A DNA stretch of 64,000 nucleotides from Omphiscola glabra (taxonomy: Eukaryota; Mollusca; Gastropoda; Lymnaeidae), in assembly GCA_964017045.1 (NCBI GenBank), contig OZ024797.1:14465562-14529561 (forward strand), given 5' to 3'. Below the pieces are notes generated by a model. That model ran no database searches. It saw nothing but the letters and a program-made list of their open reading frames with translations, and had not been told where the DNA came from. Of this stretch, positions 59,501 through 64,000 are shown piece by piece (within the stretch, counting starts at the first letter, position 1; each line of letters starts with the position of its first letter). Made by a program: the position numbers and the translations under genes.

Positions 59501-61848
59501 TCCATACACAGATCCATACACAGATCCATACACAGATCCATACACAGAGTATATCTAGACCTAAGCTCATAAAATAAATAAACAAGATCTTCTTTTGATT
59601 TGCCTCTTAGCCGGAACAAAACATAATTGTAATACTGTGAACATTATTTTAAAATTATGTGAACATAATTGTAATACTGTGAGACTATTCTTGGGGCTGA
59701 GTGGTGAAAGATTCACATCACTGAGTATATTTTTTGGCACCTGTAAATTTGTTTGTGATGTGGTTAATATTCTCTGACGTGTGAAATTGCTCGTGATTTC
59801 CCCCCCTCCCCCCTTTTTCAATCCACCTCCCTTGCCTAATTATTAAATAAATGATCCCTGATCATGTATTAAACTCTTGTACACTAAACTGTTGTACACT
59901 AAACTCTTGTACAACCTCCTCCCAGATCTCCAGTTGCTCCAACTGCACTGACTACCAGTCAAGACGTCTCAATATCAAGTACATGTCGCCTTCTGGTCAT
60001 CTGAAACATGTTCATACTGTAAGTATTGATTCAGCTGTTCATGTCATGGGCAGAGAGAGTGTGTGTCATTGTTTTAAAAGAACTATCATGGTTACTGGAG
60101 AGTTCATCATTGAAGAGCTTCTCAAAAATGTACATTTACTTTTACATGCAGCAAAGAAATTATCTTTTTTTTTTCCTTTTTGGGCTCCATATAAGCATAC
60201 AATTGTTGACACGTTTTTACTTAATTTTTTCCAGTTTTCTCTCATTTTTTTTCTTTCTTTAAATTATGGAGAAACAATCAAAGTAACTAAATATGTTTAC
60301 ATATAATGTAAATAAATGAAAAGTTAGTTATAAAAAAATTATTTCAAATCCTGAAGGCAAACAACAATCTGAGATTGGGGTCATTTTTTGCCTGGTTTCT
60401 ATTTCATCCTAAGGACCACATAAACTAAGAGTACAGGATAACATAATGACATATTGAACCTTTCAGTCCTGTGTCCTGTAATGAGTGCATGATGATTCTA
60501 AATATGCAGTCTTTGAGGGTACTGCTCCTAGGCAACCTCTTTCTTTCCCAGCTGCGGTGTGAGTTAGTCACATCGCAGAAAACAGTGTAAACCCTATTAG
60601 AGGGCGTCTGTAAAACACCTACTCGTTCCCCCGGGGGAAGGGGGGGATCAGGGATGTAAAATATATCCACCCCAGCCCTAGAAAGTCCGGACTGGTTGCT
60701 GTGAGAAAGCAGCACCCCGGCCCGGTTGCTGTGAGAAAGCAGCACCCTGGCCTAGTTGCTGTGTGAAAGCAGCACCCCGGCCCGGTTGCTGTGGTGAGAA
60801 AGCAGCACCCCGGCCCGGTTGCTGTGTGAAAGCAGCACCCTGGCCCGGTTGCTGTGAGAAATCAGCACCCCGGCCCGGTTGCTGTGTGAAAGCAGCACCC
60901 TGGCCCGGTTGCTGTGAGAAATCAGCACCCCGGCCCGGTTGCTTTTTGAAAGCAGTACCCCGGCCTAGTTGCTGTGAGAAAGCAGCACCCCTGCCGGCCA
61001 GGTTTTCCCTTCTCTGGTGTCGCCTCATTTACATAGTCCACTCAAGTGGAAGGATGGGTGAGGCTATCTCAGGGACAGAATGCTCCCGGCGCGCCGCTTC
61101 GTGGCCCAACTGGAATAAAGACTACTAGGGGAGTTGATGGCCAGATGGTTTTAGTGGAGTGTGCGTCGGGGAAGACTTCATGAGCTTCAGCTCGATAGTT
61201 TACTGTTTGTCTAAAGTAGATTAGATTAGACCTGTATCACTGTCTGTTAGAAATTTAACAATTTACCAAATAACACTGTGACTGTACAACTTTCAGGTTA
61301 ATGGGACGGCATGCGCTGTGCCAAGAATGATTACTTCAATTTTGGAACAGAACCAACAAAAGGTATGAGTAATGTTTCGGTGTATTAGGCTCAAAGCTAC
61401 CCTACTTTTTTTGTCCTGTAAACTAATCCGGTCATTAGAAGGGTTAATATATTTTTGTTGAAACGTGTTCAAACCTGGTGACCTCTCTCAGTGAGATTCA
61501 CATTTTTGTTAACTTAAGGGTTAAAGGAGTGTAAACTTTCAGTGATTAGTTTTATCATCAACAAAAAAATTCATTGCCTTAACCATTAACAGGATCAACC
61601 AAATGTTTAACAGCTGTTGCCTGCCTAATAATTTTTCCTCAAGACTTCTAAAAATATTTTCATCACACTTTAAAAGCAAAACGGCACATAATTATGTTGC
61701 TCTGCTTTCACAGAGGAGAAGGATTGAAATACCCAAGGTGCTGCAGCCTTATTTGAATGGAAAGAAAGAATACACAGCAGAGGTGACAAGAACCTGGTAC
61801 ACTTACATGAAAACTTTGAGGCGTGACCCGTCACCCGAGGACAGCTGA
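47587..61848 (+). CDS. SARS2: Serine--tRNA ligase, mitochondrial, 16 exons, complete model of 523 aa
   Basis: Class II aminoacyl-tRNA synthetase charging mitochondrial tRNA-Ser. Exons: 47587-47706, 47855-48097, 48444-48479, 49264-49341, 49988-50042, 51078-51144, 51490-51595, 52345-52392, 53048-53231, 53410-53455, 53984-54071, 54975-55087, 56284-56377, 59926-60018, 61297-61362, 61714-61848 (TGA). All phases agree; total 1572 nt. Exon 1 is Arg-rich with few acidic residues and ends FRRLSS..., as expected of a mitochondrial presequence. [11 protein letters not shown] (exons 9-10) is the serine-binding TxE region; CYRAEA with [14 protein letters not shown] (exons 11-12) is motif 2; FDIEAWM and [10 protein letters not shown] (exons 13-14) are family-conserved; [10 protein letters not shown] (exon 15) is motif 3 with its Arg. 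Human SARS2 is about 518 aa. Two oddities: the N-terminal tRNA-binding arm looks about 30 residues short (exons 3-4), and about 40 extra residues lie between VPDLL and the TxE region (exon 9), so an unseen exon or a wrong acceptor there is possible. Exon 2 begins at a weak acceptor. Confidence 0.93.
49310..49655 (+). repeat. About 49-bp array repeating the SARS2 exon 4 end and its splice donor, 7 copies
   Basis: The first unit is the last 30 bases of exon 4 (atcccaaacatgagtcatcc then caatgct) with donor gtgagttttt. Six further units follow in the intron, each with a copy of the exon end and a donor gtgagt or gtaagt, separated by tgtaactttag. Confidence 0.93.
50285..51056. repeat. 48-bp tandem array, 16 copies, in SARS2 intron 5
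   Basis: Unit contains ttaaatacttgtgcaacata then acacacaacacc. Copies alternate irregularly between aacataac and agcataac. It ends about 20 bases before the exon 6 acceptor, so it overlaps the likely branch-point zone. Confidence 0.95.
51154..51212. repeat. 12-bp tandem array (aggcctgccata), 5 copies, after SARS2 exon 6
   Basis: Perfect units beginning 10 bases past the exon 6 donor. Confidence 0.92.
51725..52165. repeat. 32-bp tandem array, about 14 copies, in SARS2 intron 7
   Basis: Unit contains cattatcatcagcacgtaca then ggcaatgccgtt; units vary at several sites. Confidence 0.94.
52490..53035. repeat. 15-16-bp GT/GA-rich array against the SARS2 exon 9 acceptor
   Basis: Unit close to gatgaaagtggtgtgg. 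A block of about 190 bp is duplicated (compare 52560-52660 with 52850-52930). The array runs to within 15 bases of the exon 9 acceptor. Confidence 0.95.
53478..53720. repeat. 24-bp tandem array, about 10 copies, after SARS2 exon 10
   Basis: Unit close to gggtttatggatggactgag then ctttg or cactg; starts about 20 bases past the exon 10 donor. Confidence 0.93.
54128..54345. repeat. 19-bp tandem array (gcatcaatttgctgagcgt), about 11 copies, after SARS2 exon 11
   Basis: Almost perfect units beginning about 55 bases past the exon 11 donor. Confidence 0.95.
55501..55966. mobile_element. hAT-like MITE, CAGGCCTGCACAAC family, copy 2, expanded internally
   Basis: Ends caggcctgcacaac on the left and its inverted match on the right (tgttgtgcaggcctg). 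The 8-bp flanks CTGTACAT and CTGTAGAT differ at one base. The right portion matches the copy at 24.4 kb inverted, including the agtaacgaaat block. A 30-bp tandem array (55520-55830) fills the interior. It lies in SARS2 intron 12. Confidence 0.85.
55520..55835. repeat. 30-bp tandem array inside a MITE, about 10 copies
   Basis: Unit of 30 bp containing ccataatactttatgaaaca and cttgtgcgg. The units are nearly identical, with gg/gc variants at the junction. In the sister MITE at 24.4 kb the corresponding block is present once, so the array is a later expansion. Confidence 0.9.
56024..56140. repeat. 14-bp tandem array (accattgcagtcat), about 8 copies
   Basis: Near-perfect units, last two degenerate, in SARS2 intron 12. 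Confidence 0.93.
56905..57715 (+). mobile_element. Non-LTR retrotransposon reverse transcriptase fragment in SARS2 intron 13
   Basis: Frameshifted frames encode, in order, [16 protein letters not shown], a [20 protein letters not shown] block, [55 protein letters not shown] and a SKLKFNDDK block. These are reverse-transcriptase motifs 1-6 of the CR1/L2/Rex-like type (AFDTID is the first catalytic Asp box, FADD the second). At least three frameshifts and missing ends mean it is inactive. It has the same orientation as the host gene. Confidence 0.85.
57708..58076. repeat. About 35-bp tandem array with 48-bp variants, about 10 copies
   Basis: Unit contains agagttacagttacactaca then cacatagacttta; longer units insert acttcactac. 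It begins at the right end of the reverse-transcriptase fragment in SARS2 intron 13. Confidence 0.92.
58470..58572. repeat. About 17-bp AT-rich tandem array, 6-7 copies
   Basis: Unit close to tatagttcatgattttta, degenerate. Confidence 0.8.
58856..59402. repeat. 21-bp tandem array, about 26 copies, in SARS2 intron 13
   Basis: Unit close to accacttatcatgtcacaca; variants cgctt, tacc and atcatatc are arranged in recurring blocks. Confidence 0.95.
59500..59548. repeat. 12-bp tandem array (acacagatccat), 4 copies
   Basis: Perfect units, short array. Confidence 0.9.
60684..60992. repeat. 30-bp GC-rich tandem array, 10 copies, in SARS2 intron 14
   Basis: Unit contains ggttgctgtgagaaagcagc then accccggccc. 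Much richer in GC than its surroundings. Confidence 0.95.
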
Positions 61849-61894
61849 GAACGCTGGAAGTTATGCTGTTTAACTAAATGAACAAGAGTTTTGT

Positions 61895-62635
61895 CTTGCT
61901 GAGTGAAATCTGTGTACTGGGTTGGCTGAGTGAAATCTTTGTACTGGGTTGGCTGAGTGAAATCCTTGGACTGTGTTGGCTGAGTGAAAACCTTCGTACT
62001 GGGTTGACTGAGTGAAATCATTGTACTGGGTTGGTGCTGAGTGAAATCTTTGTACTGGGTTGGCTGAGTGAAATCTTTGTTATGGGTTGGCTGAGTGAAA
62101 TCTTTGTACTGGGTTGGCTGAGTGAAATCTTTGTTATGGGTTGGCTGAGTGAAATCTTTGTACTGGATTGGCTGAGTGAAATCTTTGTTATGGGTTGGCT
62201 GAGTGAAATCTTTGTACTGGGTTGGCTGAGTGAAATCTTTGTACTGGGTTGGCTGAGTGAAATCTTTGTAATGGGTTGGCTGAGTGAAATCTTTGTAATG
62301 GGTTGGCTGAGTGAAATCTTTGTAATGGGTTGGCTGAGTGAAATCTTTGTAATGGGTTGGCTGAGGGAAATCTTTGTAATGGGTTGGCTGAGTGAAATCT
62401 TTGTAATGGGTTGGCTGAGTGCAATCTTTGTAATGGGTTGGCTGAGTGAAATCTTTGTAATGGGTTGGCTGAGTGAAATCTTTGTAATGGGTTGGCTGAG
62501 TGAAATCTTTGTAATGGGTTGGCTGAGTGAAATCTTTGTAATGGGTTGGCTGAGTGCAAGCTTTGTAATGGGTTGGCTGAGTGAAATCTTTGTAATGGGT
62601 TGGCGGAGTGAAATCTTTGTTATGGGTTGGCTTTT
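61895..62635. repeat. 27-bp tandem array, about 27 copies, downstream of the SARS2 stop
   Basis: Unit contains ggctgagtgaaatctttgta then atgggtt. It starts about 50 bases past the stop codon, so it probably lies within the SARS2 3' UTR unless polyadenylation is very early. Confidence 0.95.
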
Positions 62636-62639
62636 GGGC

Positions 62640-63167
62640 ATTTGGCCAAATTTAGAGAGTTTATTATGCATTGAGAAGTATCAGACAATTTTAACTTGAT
62701 TAAAGATTTATATATTAGTATTTAAGAGAGTAACAGTAACATGCTTTAATGCATACCATCTGATGAAAAGTTTTACAAATTGTACAGAGTTTGACTTGGT
62801 TTTGTCCAATATTAAAAACTCTCAAATGAAAATGTCAGCTATTTTTTTTAAGTAAGTAATGTTCTGCAAATGTTGGAATAGTCTAGATTTTTGCCAATAA
62901 TTAATTTTTTTTCTTTAAATGTTACATTTATATGAGTGCTGTTCAAGTAAACAATTTTGAAGAACTTGTTTGTTTAGTTATTTGTGCATGAACTTGTTCA
63001 GTGTAACATTTGGTTGGGTGGGGGGGAGAGGGGGGGTGTTGTTTGGTGTCTTTTTACTAAAAAGGAAATTACTCCACATTTTTTTTCCCCACAAGGATGA
63101 CATTTCATTTTAATTTTCTGCACTTTCCATTTTTCAATGTATAAAGCTTAGCATTACCCATTTCGTA
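62640..63167. other. No gene seen
   Basis: AT-rich DNA downstream of the 27-bp array, with small G runs near 63015. Confidence 0.5.
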
Positions 63168-63300
63168 GGGGTCGTCCATTAATTACGTCAACAATTTTTA
63201 CACCCCCCCCCCTTTGTCAACAACTGTCAAGCTTTCAATGACCCTCCCCTATTTAATTATTTTTACCCCCCCCCCACCCAAACAAAAAAATTAATTATAA
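63168..63300. mobile_element. Left end of a second GGGGTCGT-family MITE, right end not found
   Basis: The sequence ggggtcgtccattaattacg followed by tcaac resembles the terminus of the 39-kb element (ggggtcgttcgcaaattatg). A C-rich interior follows. I see no inverted partner before the window end, so the copy is truncated or diverged. Confidence 0.5.
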
Positions 63301-63784
63301 TATAATTTAAATAAATTTATAAATACACTTTACATCCTGCTGATGTATTTTAATGAAACAAAATTGTAGGGAAAACATTTTATAACATCTTTAGCTTGTT
63401 AAAAGTTAAAAAGGTTTTACAATTAAATTTTATAATGCAGACTCGATGAAAAGGTTGTTAAAGACTAACTATCATTGTTTGTGGAAGTATACATATGATA
63501 ATTGTCAGTATAACTGTCAATTATAGTATAGTTTCTAGCTGCTATCATCTTTCCATGCAGTAGCCAGGTTTTGCTCTATCGCAATAATGGGCATCGGTGA
63601 CCTATTTTGGGTAGGGCCCCCCCCACTTCTAAATTTCCAGGTTTCATTTAAATTGATACGTACTGTGGTGCCTCCAGTTATAAACAACTTTACAAGCCGA
63701 CCAAGTTTTGTTTTTCTCCCCACCCCCCAAAAAACCCCTGAAATGACGCCCCGATGGGCATAGTCTATGTAGCTGTTTATTATT

Positions 63785-63950
63785 TTCATCTTGTCAAACT
63801 CATCTACCAGACAAGTCAACATCATCCTCATCTAACTCATATACCAGACAAGTCAACATCATCCTCATCTAACTGATAAACCAGACGAGTCAACATCATC
63901 CTCATCTAACTCATATACCAGACAAGTCAACATCATCCTCATCTAACCAT
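63785..63950. repeat. About 45-bp tandem array, 3-4 copies, near the right edge
   Basis: Unit contains accagacaagtcaacatcat then cctcatctaact. Confidence 0.88.
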
Positions 63951-64000
63951 TAAATAGAAGCATTTTCGGTGTGAGCAAAAATTGCCATAAGCTCTCTCTG

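Noticed and set aside
60678..61128. [14 protein letters not shown] repeat protein frames
   Set aside because: GC-rich 30-bp intronic array between SARS2 exons 14 and 15; both strands open, no independent support.
61803..62699. Frames of 217-222 codons with 9-residue repeats on both strands
   Set aside because: Artefact of the 27-bp array downstream of SARS2; both strands open equally.

Overview
This is eukaryotic nuclear DNA from an animal. It is AT-rich, has very long GT-AG introns, and carries genes for metazoan-type proteins: a Dispatched-like RND transporter, PIGF and mitochondrial seryl-tRNA synthetase. The lineage is an inference. The intron architecture, the load of non-LTR retrotransposons and short inverted-repeat transposons, and the very high minisatellite content suggest a lophotrochozoan, most likely a gastropod mollusc. 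Nothing here is bacterial.

Layout. (1) About 0.4-13.6 kb, minus strand: nine phase-consistent exons of the N-terminal part of a Dispatched-like (RND/sterol-sensing-domain family) membrane protein. Its 3' part runs off the left edge of the window. (2) About 13.7-40.6 kb: no confidently assigned gene. The stretch holds tandem repeats (including a 2.5-kb satellite at 20.4-22.9 kb), decayed non-LTR retrotransposons, an LTR-retrotransposon integrase fragment, several short DNA transposons whose inverted ends and target-site duplications can be read, and one orphan candidate terminal exon at 38.3 kb. (3) 40.7-44.6 kb, minus strand: PIGF (GPI-anchor synthesis), four of probably five exons found. (4) 47.6-61.8 kb, plus strand: SARS2, sixteen exons assembling into an uninterrupted 523-residue model. 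PIGF and SARS2 are divergent, with starts about 3 kb apart.

The three genes share no pathway: membrane transport or ligand release, GPI-anchor synthesis in the ER, and mitochondrial translation. What links them is their surroundings. Roughly a quarter of the window is minisatellite with units of 9-65 bp, and many arrays lie directly against exon boundaries. In at least two cases (SARS2 exon 4, Dispatched-like exon G) the repeated unit contains the exon end and splice donor, so the array multiplies donor sites. Two other arrays descend visibly from transposable elements: the 65-bp array at 16.5-17.3 kb repeats the last codons and stop of a LINE, and a 30-bp array at 55.5-55.8 kb grew inside a hAT-like MITE whose array-free sister copy lies at 24.4 kb.

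Limits: all exon calls come from reading splice signals, phase and family resemblance by eye. No alignment, RNA evidence or database search was available. Long open frames inside the tandem arrays are treated as artefacts of repeat periods divisible by three.
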